DNA from: Pseudarthrobacter sp. NamE5
GTDB taxonomy: Bacteria; Actinomycetota; Actinomycetes; Actinomycetales; Micrococcaceae
Direction of reading: 5' to 3'
Assembly (NCBI RefSeq): GCF_005796225.1
Contig: NZ_VAHO01000017.1
Span: 1-64,000, forward strand
DNA length: 64,000 bases
The notes under the pieces are model-generated. The model was not told the DNA's origin, did not search any database, and worked only from the letters and a program-made list of their open reading frames with translations. Positions 43,356 through 56,706 of the stretch are shown here, in pieces (within the stretch, counting starts at the first letter, position 1; every line of letters starts with the position of its first letter). The translations under genes and the position numbers were made by a program.

Positions 43356-44567
43356 GTGTACCTGGAACACCTTTCGCTCACTGACTTCCGCAGCTACGCC
43401 CAGGTGGACCTTGCCCTGGGCCCGGGTGTCACCGTCCTGGTGGGATCCAACGGCATCGGTAAGACCAACCTGATGGAGGCCATCGGCTACCTGGCCACAC
43501 TCAGCTCCCACCGGGTCAGCTCCGATGCGCCACTCCTGCGGTTCGGGACTGACCGGGCCCTGGTCCGGGCACGGCTTGTGCGTGGCGGTCAGACCACTGT
43601 CCTGGAACTTGAGATCAATAACGGCCGGGCCAACCGCGGCCGGATCAACCGCAGCAACCCGGTGCGCGCGCGTGACCTGCTGGGCATCTGCCAGACGGTG
43701 CTTTTCGCACCCGAGGACCTGGCCCTGGTGAAGGGGGACCCCTCAAACCGCAGGCGCTTCCTGGATGAACTGCTGGCCAGCCTTGTTCCGCATCACGCCG
43801 CCACGCGCGGCGATTACGATCGAGTCCTGAAACAACGCAATGCCCTGCTGAAGTCCGCCAGGGCCGGCAAATTCTCTTCCGCCCATGAGTCAACCCTGGA
43901 TGTTTGGGACCAGCATATGGCCAGGGCGGGTGCCGAGCTGTTGCATGCCCGCCTCGAGCTGGTGGAGCGCCTCCGCCCGCACCTCGCCAGGGCGTACGCC
44001 GAGGTGACTGACGGGTCAAAGCCCGCTGATGCGGTCTACCGTTCAAGCCTCCAAAACCAGATGGACGACGACGGCGCGCCTCTGGGGGGCGCTACCGGCA
44101 GTGGAGTTGGAGGTGCTTCACCAAACGGGGAAGACCTGCGTCAGTTCAGCGTGGAGCAGCTCACGGAGCGTTACGTTCGGGCTTTCGCTGAATCGCGCCG
44201 CAAGGAACTCGAACGGGGCATCTCATTGGTGGGTCCGCACCGCGACGAACTGGAACTTGTCCTGGGGCAGGCACCCGCCAAGGGATATGCCTCGCACGGC
44301 GAAACCTGGTCCATGTGCCTCTCCCTGCGGCTTGCCTCCTACTATGTGATGCTGGACGATACCCGCACCGGAGGTTCGGCTCCCATCCTGATCCTCGATG
44401 ACGTTTTTGCCGAGCTGGACGTCCAGCGGCGGCGTAAACTGGCCGCAACAGTCTCCGGCGCGGAACAGGTCCTGGTGACCGCCGCCGTCGACGCCGATAT
44501 CCCGGAAGAGCTGTCCGGACGGCGGGTGAAGGTCATCCCGGGAGGTATTGATGAACAGGGACAGTGA
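43356..44567 (+). CDS. recF: DNA replication and repair protein RecF
   Basis: 403 residues, GTG start. The SMC-like ATPase head has Walker A GSNGIGKTNLMEAIG at residues 31-45, a coiled middle, the LVGPHRDELEL motif near 290, and Walker B in ILILDDVFAELD near 347 with a signature segment before it. RecF helps load RecA at gaps with RecO and RecR. It overlaps the start of the DciA-like gene by 17 bases, so the two are cotranscribed. A Gly-rich loop near residues 240-255 is an insertion relative to the usual sequence. Confidence 0.96.
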   Translation: MYLEHLSLTDFRSYAQVDLALGPGVTVLVGSNGIGKTNLMEAIGYLATLSSHRVSSDAPLLRFGTDRALVRARLVRGGQTTVLELEINNGRANRGRINRSNPVRARDLLGICQTVLFAPEDLALVKGDPSNRRRFLDELLASLVPHHAATRGDYDRVLKQRNALLKSARAGKFSSAHESTLDVWDQHMARAGAELLHARLELVERLRPHLARAYAEVTDGSKPADAVYRSSLQNQMDDDGAPLGGATGSGVGGASPNGEDLRQFSVEQLTERYVRAFAESRRKELERGISLVGPHRDELELVLGQAPAKGYASHGETWSMCLSLRLASYYVMLDDTRTGGSAPILILDDVFAELDVQRRRKLAATVSGAEQVLVTAAVDADIPEELSGRRVKVIPGGIDEQGQ

Positions 44568-45111
44568 AAAAGGCGGCCGACTGCAGCCCGGCCGCGATCC
44601 CGACGCCATCGATGCTCCGCAGGTTGCCCTGAACCGGATGCGCGAGGCCGCTGCGGCCCGTGGGGAAATCCGTCGCGCAGTGCCACGCCCCGGAACGACG
44701 AAAGCCAAAAAAGGTATCCGGGATACCCGCGGCTTCAGCCAGTTCCACTCAACCGGCCGCGACCCGCTGGGCCTGGGCAAGGTGGTTGGCCGCCTGGTGG
44801 CCGAACGGGGGTGGACTTCCCCGGTGGCGGTGGGGTCGGTGATGGCGGAATGGGCCACGCTGGTGGGGCCGGAGATTTCGGCGCACTGCACTCCGGAAAG
44901 TTTTTCTGATACCACCCTTCACGTCCGCTGTGATTCAACCGCATGGGCCACGCAGTTGCGGCTCCTCAGCAGCAGCCTGCTGGACAAGTTTCGGGTGGAA
45001 CTGGGCGATGGCGTGGTTACCAGTATGCAGGTGCTTGGCCCTGCCGCACCCAGTTGGCGCAAGGGCGGCCGCTCCGTGAATGGCCGCGGACCGCGGGACA
45101 CTTATGGGTAG
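44551..45111 (+). CDS. DciA-like (DUF721) protein
   Basis: 186 residues from ATG 44551, with GGAGG five bases upstream; a TTG at 44548 is possible. The N-terminal 75 residues are basic and probably disordered. The DUF721 domain (about 75-175) has VVGRLVAERGW, VMAEWATLVGPEISAHCTPESF and LHVRCDSTAWATQLRLL. DUF721 proteins of the DciA group load or activate the replicative helicase DnaB in bacteria without DnaC. The actinobacterial orthologue (Rv0004) holds the same place between recF and gyrB. Confidence 0.9.
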   Translation: MNRDSEKGGRLQPGRDPDAIDAPQVALNRMREAAAARGEIRRAVPRPGTTKAKKGIRDTRGFSQFHSTGRDPLGLGKVVGRLVAERGWTSPVAVGSVMAEWATLVGPEISAHCTPESFSDTTLHVRCDSTAWATQLRLLSSSLLDKFRVELGDGVVTSMQVLGPAAPSWRKGGRSVNGRGPRDTYG

Positions 45112-45497
45112 CGCCGCCACCGGAGCCTTGAAAATCGCTCCGACGGCGTGTAGAGGCTTCAAAGGCCGGGAGGGCGTATAGGAACCCGGAGGCCGTACTG
45201 CCAGCGCGCCCTAGGTGCGGTCAATGGCCTCTTACAGCCACATAACTGCCTTCCGACAGCCCCGGAATGCGGGGAAATGCCGCGATCCGCGGTAGAATCG
45301 TTGTAGATAACTGGGCGCCGGTGAAACGTTGACTGAGTCCGTTTTCCGTGCGCTTCCAGCACGCGGAGTGCGGATCCCTCCGCCAACAAGTCACCTGCGC
45401 TACACGTTTGTGCCTGTTGGCGGATGAATTTCCTGAAGGAAACCCAGGGAGAGGACTCGGCCGGCCACCATTGAGAACAGAGGAGTCGACAGCGCCT
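45112..45497. other. Spacer upstream of gyrB
   Basis: 386 bases without a gene. A -10-like TAGAAT lies at 45293-45298, about 200 bases before the gyrB start, but no good -35 is visible. The long leader could carry supercoiling-sensitive control of gyrase expression; no clear hairpin or riboswitch pattern was found. Confidence 0.4.
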
Positions 45498-47585
<2,088 letters not shown>

Positions 47586-47643
47586 GAAGCACTTCCACAG
47601 ATATTCGGATACTGACATATACCTGAAACGGAAATAAAATTAA

Positions 47644-50314
<2,671 letters not shown>

Positions 50315-50322
<8 letters not shown>

Positions 50323-51019
50323 TCCCGACTCATTTCCCAAGTCGAACAGCACTGTTCCCGACGGCAACCGGCCCGCGGCCGCACCACGCGTGAATGCCCC
50401 CGTCCGTCCGCAGCAGCGGCCGTCCGCGCCCGCGGCTGCCCCGGGCCAGCGCCCTGCAGTTCCCGGCCAGCGGCCCCTCCAGGGTGACCGTCCCAGCGGC
50501 CAGTCGGGCCAGCCGGGGCAACAAGGACAGCAGGGCCAGCGTCCGGCCGCGGCTCAACCAGGGCAGCGCCCCGCGGGCCAGCCCGGCCAACGGCCTGCCG
50601 CCGGGGCGCCGGGACAGGGCACTCCCGGCCTGGTCAAGCCTGCTCCCAAGGCCAAAGTCCGCCGTGCCCGCCTGCTGATCAGCAAGGTGGACCCGTGGTC
50701 CGTCCTGAAGATGGCATTCCTGCTGTCCGTCGCCCTGGGCATTGTCACGGTGGTTGCTGCCATCGTTCTGTGGACGGTTCTGGACCTCACGGGGATCTTC
50801 GATCAGGTGGACAGCCTGCTGGGTACCCTGGCCGGCACCGAAGGCGGCGGCTTTGAGCTGAAGAAGGTGGCTTCCCTGGGACAGGTGGCATCCTTCGCCA
50901 CCATCATCGCTGTGGTCAACGTGGTCCTGCTGACCGCACTGTCCATGCTCTCCGCTGTGCTTTACAACATCTCCGCCACCCTGGTGGGCGGCGTCGGCGT
51001 CACCCTCACGGACGACTAG
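50315..51019 (+). CDS. DUF3566 membrane protein
   Basis: 234 residues, GTG start overlapping the gyrA stop. Residues 1-110 are a Pro/Gln/Gly/Arg-rich repeat-like stretch ([21 protein letters not shown]), predicted disordered and probably cytoplasmic. The DUF3566 domain (about 112-234) begins [27 protein letters not shown] and has two membrane helices around 130-155 and 195-225, ending [10 protein letters not shown]. The family is restricted to actinobacteria and nearly always follows gyrA. A role in the envelope is suspected; nothing here proves it. Confidence 0.9.
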
Positions 51020-51025
51020 GTCCCG

Positions 51026-51051
51026 GTTTCACCGGCGTATGCCGGGGAAAC
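51026..51051 (+). terminator. Hairpin after the gyrase operon
   Basis: GTTTC and CCGGC (51026-51036) pair with GCCGG and GAAAC (51041-51051) around a GTAT loop with small bulges. A second hairpin follows (GCCCGAT / ATCGGGC, 51053-51071). No T run; moderate support. Confidence 0.45.
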
Positions 51052-51059
51052 TGCCCGAT

Positions 51060-51089
51060 TTGAGATCGGGCCGGGATGTGCTGTAAAGT
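51060..51089 (+). promoter_or_regulatory. Candidate promoter of tRNA-Ile
   Basis: TTGAGA (51060-51065) and TAAAGT (51084-51089) are spaced 18 bases and end 25 bases before the mature tRNA, a fair match to the housekeeping consensus. Confidence 0.5.
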
Positions 51090-51114
51090 CATGTCTCGGC
51101 CCGATGAGGCATCG

Positions 51115-51188
51115 GGGCGTATAGCTCAGGCGGTTAGAGCGCTTCGCTGATAACGAAGAGGTCCCAGGTTCAAGTCCTGGTACGCCCA
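51115..51188 (+). tRNA. tRNA-Ile (GAT)
   Basis: 74 bases. The acceptor stem GGGCGTA pairs with TACGCCC, followed by discriminator A. The anticodon arm is CTTCG-CTGATAA-CGAAG, giving anticodon GAT. The T arm contains GGTTCAAGTCC. CCA is not encoded. It lies in the conserved place after gyrA. Confidence 0.97.
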
Positions 51189-51257
51189 CGGAACCTGTGC
51201 AGGTTCAAGTGGAGGTCTGGTTCGCACAATGTGCAGCCGGACCGGAACGGGGAGCAT

Positions 51258-51374
51258 GTGAAGAAGTTGCTTGTACTGGCAGCGGCGATCGCAGGCGTCC
51301 TGGTCTACCGGAAAGCACAGGAGTCTGAGGCCCAGAAAGATGTCTGGAGCAAGTCAACCGACACGGTGGACTAG
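51258..51374 (+). CDS. DLW-39 family small protein
   Basis: 38 residues from a GTG with GGGGAG just upstream. The sequence begins KKLLVLAAAIAGVLVYRKA, one short hydrophobic helix, followed by a charged tail (QESEAQKDVWSKSTDTVD). The length and the DVW near the C-terminus match the actinobacterial DLW-39 family, usually found between the tRNA-Ile and tRNA-Ala genes behind gyrA. Function unknown; probably membrane-attached. Confidence 0.85.
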   Translation: MKKLLVLAAAIAGVLVYRKAQESEAQKDVWSKSTDTVD

Positions 51375-51422
51375 CGCAGGCGCCCTGGACCGGAGCTGGT
51401 CAAAGGCTCCCGGGTTCTAGGG

Positions 51423-51428
51423 TATGAT
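51423..51428 (+). promoter_or_regulatory. -10 element of tRNA-Ala
   Basis: TATGAT lies 18 bases before the mature tRNA-Ala end. No clear -35 hexamer is seen at the right distance. Confidence 0.4.
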
Positions 51429-51446
51429 GGATGGGTTGCTTCTTAT

Positions 51447-51519
51447 GGGGGCATGGCGCAATTGGTAGCGCACCTGCTTTGCAAGCAGGGGGTTCGGGGT
51501 TCGAGTCCCCGTGCCTCCA
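51447..51519 (+). tRNA. tRNA-Ala (TGC)
   Basis: 73 bases. Acceptor GGGGGCA pairs with TGCCTCC (one G-T pair), discriminator A. Anticodon arm CCTGC-TTTGCAA-GCAGG gives TGC. T arm GGGGTTCGAGTCCCC is intact. CCA is not part of the encoded 3' end. Confidence 0.97.
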
Positions 51520-51526
51520 CCATGGG

Positions 51527-51562
51527 AAAGTCCCGGTCAGCGGAAACGCGGGCCGGGACTTT
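51527..51562 (+). terminator. Intrinsic terminator of tRNA-Ala
   Basis: AAAGTCCCGG (51527-51536) pairs with CCGGGACTTT (51553-51562); TGCTTTCC follows. It starts eight bases after the tRNA. Confidence 0.8.
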
Positions 51563-51641
51563 TGCTTTCCCCAGCTTCCATACCCACGAGTCGGCCAAGT
51601 GCCGGCAGGCGACCCGGCGGAACGCCCATTAGGGTTGTCCA

Positions 51642-52583
51642 GTGAACTTCTTTCTTGCAGCGATCGGTGTCCTGGGTGTGGCCTCCTCCGGACCACTGAT
51701 TGCTGCCACCCTCGGCGCCACAACCGTGAGCGCACTCGCCATAGCCTTCTGGCGCAACGCCATCGGTGCTGTTGTCATGGCCTCTCCCACCCTGGTCCGG
51801 GAGCCGCGGCAGTTCGGCAGGATCACGCAAGGGGAGTTCCGCTGGTGCCTGCTGGCCGGCGTCGCACTGGCGCTGCACTTCGCCTGCTTCATCACGTCGC
51901 TGCAGCTGACCTCGGTGGCAGCCGCGACCGCCTTGGTGTGCCTGCAGTCCGCCTGGATCGCGGTGTTCCAGCTTTTCCGGGGGACACGCCACCGCTGGCA
52001 GGTGCTGGTGGGCCTTGGCATCGCTTTTGGCGGCGTCGCTGCCATCACCGGGTTCGACATGGGTTCCTCACCCCAGGCCCTGCTGGGCGACCTGCTGGCA
52101 CTGGCTGGCGGACTGCTGGCCGGCCTCTACACACTGGCGGGAGGAAAGGCACGGCAGAGCATGACGACGGGAACGTACACCGCGCTCTGCTACGGGATGT
52201 GCGCCGCGGCCGTCGCCGTCATGGCGGTGCTGGGCGGTCAACCGCTGGCAGGATTCGAGGCGGCGGGGTGGCTGGGCATCCTGGCCATTACGGTCTGTGC
52301 GCAACTGGTGGGCCACACCGCGTTCAATCACCTGCTGGCCACCATGAGCCCGCTCCTGGTCTCCATGATTATCCTCCTGGAAATCCCTGGCGCGGCAATT
52401 CTTGCCGCAGTCTTCCTGCAGGAGACCCTCCCTGCCGGCACCTACGCCGGGCTGGCCCTGATCCTGGCGGGACTCGCCGTCGTCGTCACCGGCCAAAGGG
52501 CAGGCAGGGCCGGGAGACGGGGAAAGGATGACGGGCATGAACCGCCGTCGGACCGGCCGCTTGCGGAGCTGGGAACGGACTAG
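51642..52583 (+). CDS. EamA/DMT family transporter
   Basis: 313 residues, GTG start. Ten membrane segments in two EamA repeats are seen: the first begins NFFLAAIGVLGVASSGPLIAATLG and includes AFWRNAIGAVVM (a typical EamA arginine), the second begins near residue 160 (GTYTALCYGMCAAAVAVMAV). The C-terminal 35 residues are charged and cytoplasmic. EamA proteins export or import amino acids, nucleotide sugars or other metabolites; substrate unknown. It converges on the glycosyltransferase gene, with only four bases between their stops. Confidence 0.9.
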   Translation: MNFFLAAIGVLGVASSGPLIAATLGATTVSALAIAFWRNAIGAVVMASPTLVREPRQFGRITQGEFRWCLLAGVALALHFACFITSLQLTSVAAATALVCLQSAWIAVFQLFRGTRHRWQVLVGLGIAFGGVAAITGFDMGSSPQALLGDLLALAGGLLAGLYTLAGGKARQSMTTGTYTALCYGMCAAAVAVMAVLGGQPLAGFEAAGWLGILAITVCAQLVGHTAFNHLLATMSPLLVSMIILLEIPGAAILAAVFLQETLPAGTYAGLALILAGLAVVVTGQRAGRAGRRGKDDGHEPPSDRPLAELGTD

Positions 52584-52586
52584 CTG

Positions 52587-53462
52587 TTACTGGCCGCCGC
52601 GGCGCACCGGCTGGGCTGTATTGACGGTATGGATGGCCCGGAGGAGCTTGGCGGGAAAATACACTGAGAAGAAGACCACCATCGGAGCCTTCAAGGCCAT
52701 CTTCTTGACGTTGTGCGCCTTGTACGTACGGTCGAACCGGGTGACGTAATAGCGGTAGTCCCGGGGTGAGTCTTCAAGCCGCCTTGCCGACATGCCCGAA
52801 ACCATCTGCGGGCAGTACTGGATCTTCAGGTCATGCTCGGCCAGATGCAGGGACAGGTCGATGTCCTCGTGCATCTCGTCCTTTTCGTCCCGGCATGTCT
52901 CGGCCCTGATAATGTCCCACGCGGACGATCTCAGGGCCATGTTGGAGCCGAAGAGGAAATGGTACTGGTGCTTGGCAAGCTTCAGCATGAGCTGGCGCAT
53001 CTTGTCATCAGCTTTAAGGCCGAAACGGCGCATCGGCATGTCGTAGTAGACCACCGGTCCCGTGGCCGCCTGGACGGACTGGTCGAGAAAAGCCCGCTGG
53101 ACCTGCTCCACCCAGTCCGGCTCCACAACGGAGTCGGCATCGATCCTGCCCAGGATGTCCCCCGTGGCATGGTCCAGGCCAAAGTTACGGGTAGGGATAA
53201 GCCCCTGCTCCTTGTCCTGGCTGAGCAGGACCAGGGGACTTTCCGGGTATTCGAGCTGCATCTGGCGCACGATCCGGGCGGTCCGGTCCTTGGACAAATT
53301 GTCCACCACCACGATCTCGTGGGCGGGCACGGACTGGTAGATGGCAGCAATGAGGCACTGCCGGATGACGCTCTCCTCGTTATAGGCCGGGATAACAATG
53401 GAAACGCGGGGCAGGTTTGCTGCGTCGTTCAAGGCATCCCCAGAGGATCGTTCGGCTGACAT
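52587..53462 (-). CDS. Family 2 glycosyltransferase
   Basis: 291 residues from ATG 53462 (MSAERSSGDALND); an upstream extension to 53615 would run through terminator hairpins and is unlikely. GT2 motifs: VSIVIPAYNEESVIRQCL near residue 20, VVDNLSKDRT, GLIPTRNFGLDHATGD and the metal site GRIDADSVVEPDW near 108, then HEDIDLSLHL with the catalytic acidic residues near 205. A C-terminal hydrophobic patch (MVVFFSVYFPAKLL) may touch the membrane. It probably builds a surface glycolipid or glycan; no partner genes are adjacent. Confidence 0.87.
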   Translation of the reverse strand: MSAERSSGDALNDAANLPRVSIVIPAYNEESVIRQCLIAAIYQSVPAHEIVVVDNLSKDRTARIVRQMQLEYPESPLVLLSQDKEQGLIPTRNFGLDHATGDILGRIDADSVVEPDWVEQVQRAFLDQSVQAATGPVVYYDMPMRRFGLKADDKMRQLMLKLAKHQYHFLFGSNMALRSSAWDIIRAETCRDEKDEMHEDIDLSLHLAEHDLKIQYCPQMVSGMSARRLEDSPRDYRYYVTRFDRTYKAHNVKKMALKAPMVVFFSVYFPAKLLRAIHTVNTAQPVRRGGQ

Positions 53463-53542
53463 CAGTTCAAATCTAGCATCCAACAGCTTTCGCCCCCGGA
53501 CGCGGGACCGCCTGTAGGGGAGGGGCCAGAGAAGGCCGGGAA

Positions 53543-53578
53543 AGGAAATGGCCCCGTCCGTGGACGGAGCCATTTCCT
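53543..53578 (-). terminator. Hairpin terminator (second of a pair)
   Basis: AGGAAATGGC (53543-53552) pairs with GCCATTTCCT (53569-53578), with inner CCGTCC/GGACGG pairing. It lies downstream of the helical-repeat protein gene and upstream of the glycosyltransferase. Confidence 0.65.
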
Positions 53579-53581
53579 GCC

Positions 53582-53613
53582 GGTGTTGCCCGCCCAGCAG
53601 GACGGGCAACACC
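53582..53613 (-). terminator. Hairpin terminator of the helical-repeat protein gene
   Basis: GGTGTTGCCCG (53582-53592) pairs perfectly with CGGGCAACACC (53603-53613) around a 10-base loop, 25 bases past the stop codon. Confidence 0.75.
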
Positions 53614-53638
53614 AATACGAATACGGTTTACCTCTGCA

Positions 53639-54589
53639 TCACGACTGGGCAGTACCCTTGCCGCTGTTGCCGATGTTTGAAGCGACGTTCCCGCTGGCGG
53701 TCTTTGCTTCCTCGCCGGCCGATGCCGTGCTGTCCGCAACGTCCTCAGCCACGTGCTTTGCCTTGTCGCCGGACTCCTCCACCTTGCCGGCGGCGGTATC
53801 GGCAACAGAAGCCGCTGCCGCTCCTGCCTTTTCCACAGCCTCGGCCGTTGCTTCCTGCACCTCGTTCACGGTGGTTGCCGGGACAGGGGCAGGGGTGACC
53901 GGTGACGGCGTCTTCCACGGGTCTTCAACCGGCTTGGAGGCCTTCCAGGCGGCAACACCTGCAGCCACAGCCGCGGCGACGACGCCGAAGATCAGCCATC
54001 CACGCTGCTTCTTCGGCGGTTCAGGCTGAGCGAGCTGGATGCCCACTGTGCGTCCAGCTTCGGAGGCAGCCGCCTTCAGCTGCGTGCCTGTTGCCTGCGC
54101 CTGCGCCTGCGCCTGCTCCTGGATGGCATGGATGATGCCCACATCGCCAAGCTTCTGGGCTACGGCATCCACCCGGGCCGGGGTGCTTTCAAGTGTGCGG
54201 TGGACTGCATCCGACGCGAGACCGATCTGGTCCGAAAGCCGGGGCAGGTACTCAACCACCACACGGTCACGGGCATTGAGGACAACGGGCGTAGCCCTGT
54301 CCAGCGCCTCGTGGAGCCGTGGGGAGGCACCTTCCACAGCGTCGTTGATCTTCGGGGCAAGCTGAGCCAGTCCATCCTGGATGCGGGGAGTCACAGTGGC
54401 AACGCCGTCAGCCAGGTTGTGTGCGGCGCTCTTGAGGCCCTCCTGGATCCTGGGGGATGCCGTGTCCAAGCTGTGCTGCAGGAGGTCCACGGCTGCTTCC
54501 ACACGGGGGGCAGCCCAATCCTTGGCGTTTTCTACAGCGCCGATGACAGACAACTCAAGGTCACGGGCAATACGATCCGATTTCTTCAC
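53639..54589 (-). CDS. Helical-repeat single-pass membrane protein, function unknown
   Basis: 316 residues. Residues 20-150 are a run of imperfect amphipathic helical units with recurring (A/S)PR(I/V/L) and helix-breaking prolines: APRVEAAVDLL, SPRIQEGLKS, TPRIQDGLAQ, SPRLHEALDR. Such runs resemble apolipoprotein- or LEA-like helices that lie on lipid surfaces. A Gln/Ala-rich stretch (EQAQAQAQATGTQ) and a polar linker precede one membrane helix at about 195-215 (GWLIFGVVAAAVAAGVAAW). The C-terminal 100 residues are Ala/Glu/Thr/Lys-rich and probably extended or coiled. No family is recognised with certainty. The gene is alone between terminators and the divergent cyclophilin gene. Confidence 0.75.
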   Translation of the reverse strand: MKKSDRIARDLELSVIGAVENAKDWAAPRVEAAVDLLQHSLDTASPRIQEGLKSAAHNLADGVATVTPRIQDGLAQLAPKINDAVEGASPRLHEALDRATPVVLNARDRVVVEYLPRLSDQIGLASDAVHRTLESTPARVDAVAQKLGDVGIIHAIQEQAQAQAQATGTQLKAAASEAGRTVGIQLAQPEPPKKQRGWLIFGVVAAAVAAGVAAWKASKPVEDPWKTPSPVTPAPVPATTVNEVQEATAEAVEKAGAAAASVADTAAGKVEESGDKAKHVAEDVADSTASAGEEAKTASGNVASNIGNSGKGTAQS

Positions 54590-54743
54590 AACTACCTCCC
54601 AATTAATGTGACGGTTCTGTGGTTAGCCTACGTGGCTTGCTGTTCACCGGCTATTCTCTCTGCGGTTTTTAGGGGGATTTCACCGAGCGCGGAACTCCCG
54701 CCGCAGTCCTTTCTGCCTGTGGGCGCCGTGAAAGAATGGCGTT

Positions 54744-55289
54744 ATGACTGCCATCGCAACTGCAAAAGCAACCATCCACACAAGCCTCGGCGACATTGTC
54801 GTCAACCTCTTTGGCAACCACGCGCCGAAGACTGTCAAAAACTTTGTTGGCCTTGCCACGGGCGAGCAGGCGTGGACCCACCCGGAAACGGGCGAGGACA
54901 AGACCGGCACCCCGCTGTACAACGGGACCATCTTCCACCGCATCATCAAGGACTTCATGATCCAGGCGGGCGATCCGCTGGGCCGCGGAACGGGGGGACC
55001 CGGCTACCGCTTCGACGACGAAATCCACCCGGAGCTGAGCTTCAACCAGCCCTACAAGCTGGCCATGGCCAACGCCGGCATCCAGATGGGCAAGGGAACC
55101 AACGGCTCCCAGTTCTTCATCACCACCATCCCCACGGACTGGCTCCAGGGCAAGCACACCATCTTCGGTGAAGTGGCTGACGAGGACTCCAAGAAGGTTG
55201 TCGACGCCATCGAGGGTGTCCGCACCGGCATGGGTGACCGCCCCGTTGAGGACGTCACCATCAACAGCATCGACATTGAACAGCTGTAA
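54744..55289 (+). CDS. ppiA: Peptidyl-prolyl cis-trans isomerase, cyclophilin type
   Basis: 181 residues with no signal peptide, so cytoplasmic. Cyclophilin motifs in order: FHRIIKDFMIQAGDP (catalytic Arg) near residue 71, GTGGPGYRFDDE, MANAG, NGSQFFITT and the drug-site Trp region WLQGKHTIFGEV near 135. It speeds proline isomerisation in protein folding. The orthologue (Rv0009, ppiA) also follows the gyrA/tRNA region in Mycobacterium. The rhomboid gene begins nine bases later and is likely in the same operon. Confidence 0.95.
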   Translation: MTAIATAKATIHTSLGDIVVNLFGNHAPKTVKNFVGLATGEQAWTHPETGEDKTGTPLYNGTIFHRIIKDFMIQAGDPLGRGTGGPGYRFDDEIHPELSFNQPYKLAMANAGIQMGKGTNGSQFFITTIPTDWLQGKHTIFGEVADEDSKKVVDAIEGVRTGMGDRPVEDVTINSIDIEQL

Positions 55290-55298
55290 CGCCCGTCC

Positions 55299-56177
55299 AT
55301 GAGTTACGGAATTCCGTCGGCTGAGCCGTCCGCGCAGGTTCCGGTCTGCCCGCGGCACCCGGACCGGCCCTCCTATGTGCGCTGCCAGCGTTGTGGACGT
55401 CCCGCGTGCCCCGACTGCCAGCGGGCGGCCGCCGTCGGATTCCAATGCGTTGACTGCGTCAACGAAACAAAACGTTCGACGCCGGAAGTCCGGACGGTCT
55501 ACGGCGGCGCCGTAGCCAGCGGCAAACCTGTGGTGACGTTTGGGATCATCGCCGCATGTTTGGTGGTATACGCGCTGCAATGGCTCATCCCAGGCCAGGC
55601 CGTGTACGAACAGTTTGCTTACAACAACATCTTTGCCACCCCGCAGTACGGCGTTTTCGAACCCTGGCGCATGCTCACCGCAGCCTTCCTGCACTCGCCG
55701 GATTCCCTGCTGCACATACTGCTGAACATGTACACGCTGTGGATTTTCGGCCAGGCCCTCGAGCCGCTCCTCGGCAGGGTCCGCTTTTTGGCGCTGTACC
55801 TGCTGTCCGCCATGGGCGGCTCTGTGGGCTACCTGCTGCTGAACCCCGTGCTGGTGCCCGGCCAGGGACTGGTGGGAGTGGTGGGTGCCTCCGGAGCGAT
55901 CTTCGGGCTCTTTGGTGCCATGCTGCTGGTCCAGCGCCAACGCGGCGGCGAAACCCGGCAGCTATGGGTCCTGATAGCGATCAACGGGGTCATCGGCTTC
56001 CTGATTCCCCAAATTGCCTGGCAGGCCCACCTGGGCGGACTCATCACCGGCGGGCTGTGCGCAGCAGTCCTCGCCTACACCCCACGTGGCCCTCGCCAGG
56101 GGCTCCTGCAGGCCGCCGGCCTGCTGGCCGTGCTTGCGCTGCTGATCGCAGTGAGCTGGATACGGGTCTCGATCTAA
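55299..56177 (+). CDS. Rhomboid family intramembrane serine protease
   Basis: 292 residues. The N-terminal 50 residues hold a zinc-ribbon or B-box-like set of Cys/His pairs (CPRHPDRPSYVRCQRCG, ACPDCQ, CVDCV). Six or seven membrane helices follow. The catalytic Ser is in VGASGAIFG near residue 197 and the His in QAHLGGLITG near 246; LHILLNMYTLWIFG near 140 carries the conserved HxxxN. Rhomboids cut membrane proteins within the bilayer; the substrate is unknown. The Mtb orthologue is Rv0110-like in fold, but the synteny with ppiA is that of Rv0009-Rv0010. A strong terminator follows. Confidence 0.92.
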   Translation: MSYGIPSAEPSAQVPVCPRHPDRPSYVRCQRCGRPACPDCQRAAAVGFQCVDCVNETKRSTPEVRTVYGGAVASGKPVVTFGIIAACLVVYALQWLIPGQAVYEQFAYNNIFATPQYGVFEPWRMLTAAFLHSPDSLLHILLNMYTLWIFGQALEPLLGRVRFLALYLLSAMGGSVGYLLLNPVLVPGQGLVGVVGASGAIFGLFGAMLLVQRQRGGETRQLWVLIAINGVIGFLIPQIAWQAHLGGLITGGLCAAVLAYTPRGPRQGLLQAAGLLAVLALLIAVSWIRVSI

Positions 56178-56222
56178 CTCCAGTTTGAGGGCTTCGGACC
56201 GGGCCCGCAGAGGGAGAGGGAA

Positions 56223-56259
56223 ACACCGTTGTCCTTGGGACAGCGGTGTCTTTCTTTTT
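56223..56259 (+). terminator. Intrinsic terminator after the rhomboid gene
   Basis: ACACCGTTGTCC (56223-56234) pairs with GGACAGCGGTGT (56238-56249) through 12 pairs (one G-T) around a three-base loop, followed by CTTTCTTTTT. Confidence 0.92.
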
Positions 56260-56661
56260 CCACAGCTCTTATCCACAGTGTTGGTAACTTACACGCCTGT
56301 AGTTCTTTTCCCCAGGGTCCAACAACCGCCAGATCCCGGCAAGTTTCCCCAGATCCGCCCGCTTTTCTCCACACCTGTGGATAAGTCTTGGGGATAGTCC
56401 TGTTCTTAAGTGGACAAACCATGGATAAAACGTGCCGTTGTGGATAACTGAGGGCTGCTGGGGCAGCAAAGCACATTCCGCCCGGCACCCTAAGGATCTT
56501 TCAACAGGGTTATGCACACTGTTAATAAAGAACAGGTGTGTAGTTTTCTGCGGGCCGGGAGCCTGCATCACAGCGTGCGCGCCGTTCCCGCCTTCCTGTA
56601 CCCGGCCGCTTTCCACACCTGTGGATAAGTTGTGGGTATCCCCATGTTGGTAAGTGGATAA
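56256..56661. promoter_or_regulatory. DnaA-box cluster I, rhomboid-ahpD spacer
   Basis: Four perfect 9-mers TTATCCACA (either strand) lie at 56269-56277, 56376-56384, 56439-56447 and 56620-56628. Near matches are TTTTCCACA (56256), AGTGGACAA (56409), TTATGCACA (56510), CTTTCCACA (56609) and AGTGGATAA (56653). The whole spacer (56178-56706, 529 bases) has no gene besides the terminator. Confidence 0.8.
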
Positions 56662-56706
56662 GCTTCAGGTGCCGAACCCTGTAATCGCGCCTTCCCAGGA
56701 GAGTCC

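Noticed and set aside
50400..50650. Repeat-like Gln/Pro/Gly/Arg stretch behind gyrA considered as a tandem repeat
   Set aside because: The DNA units vary too much in length and sequence; it is simply the low-complexity N-terminus of the DUF3566 protein.
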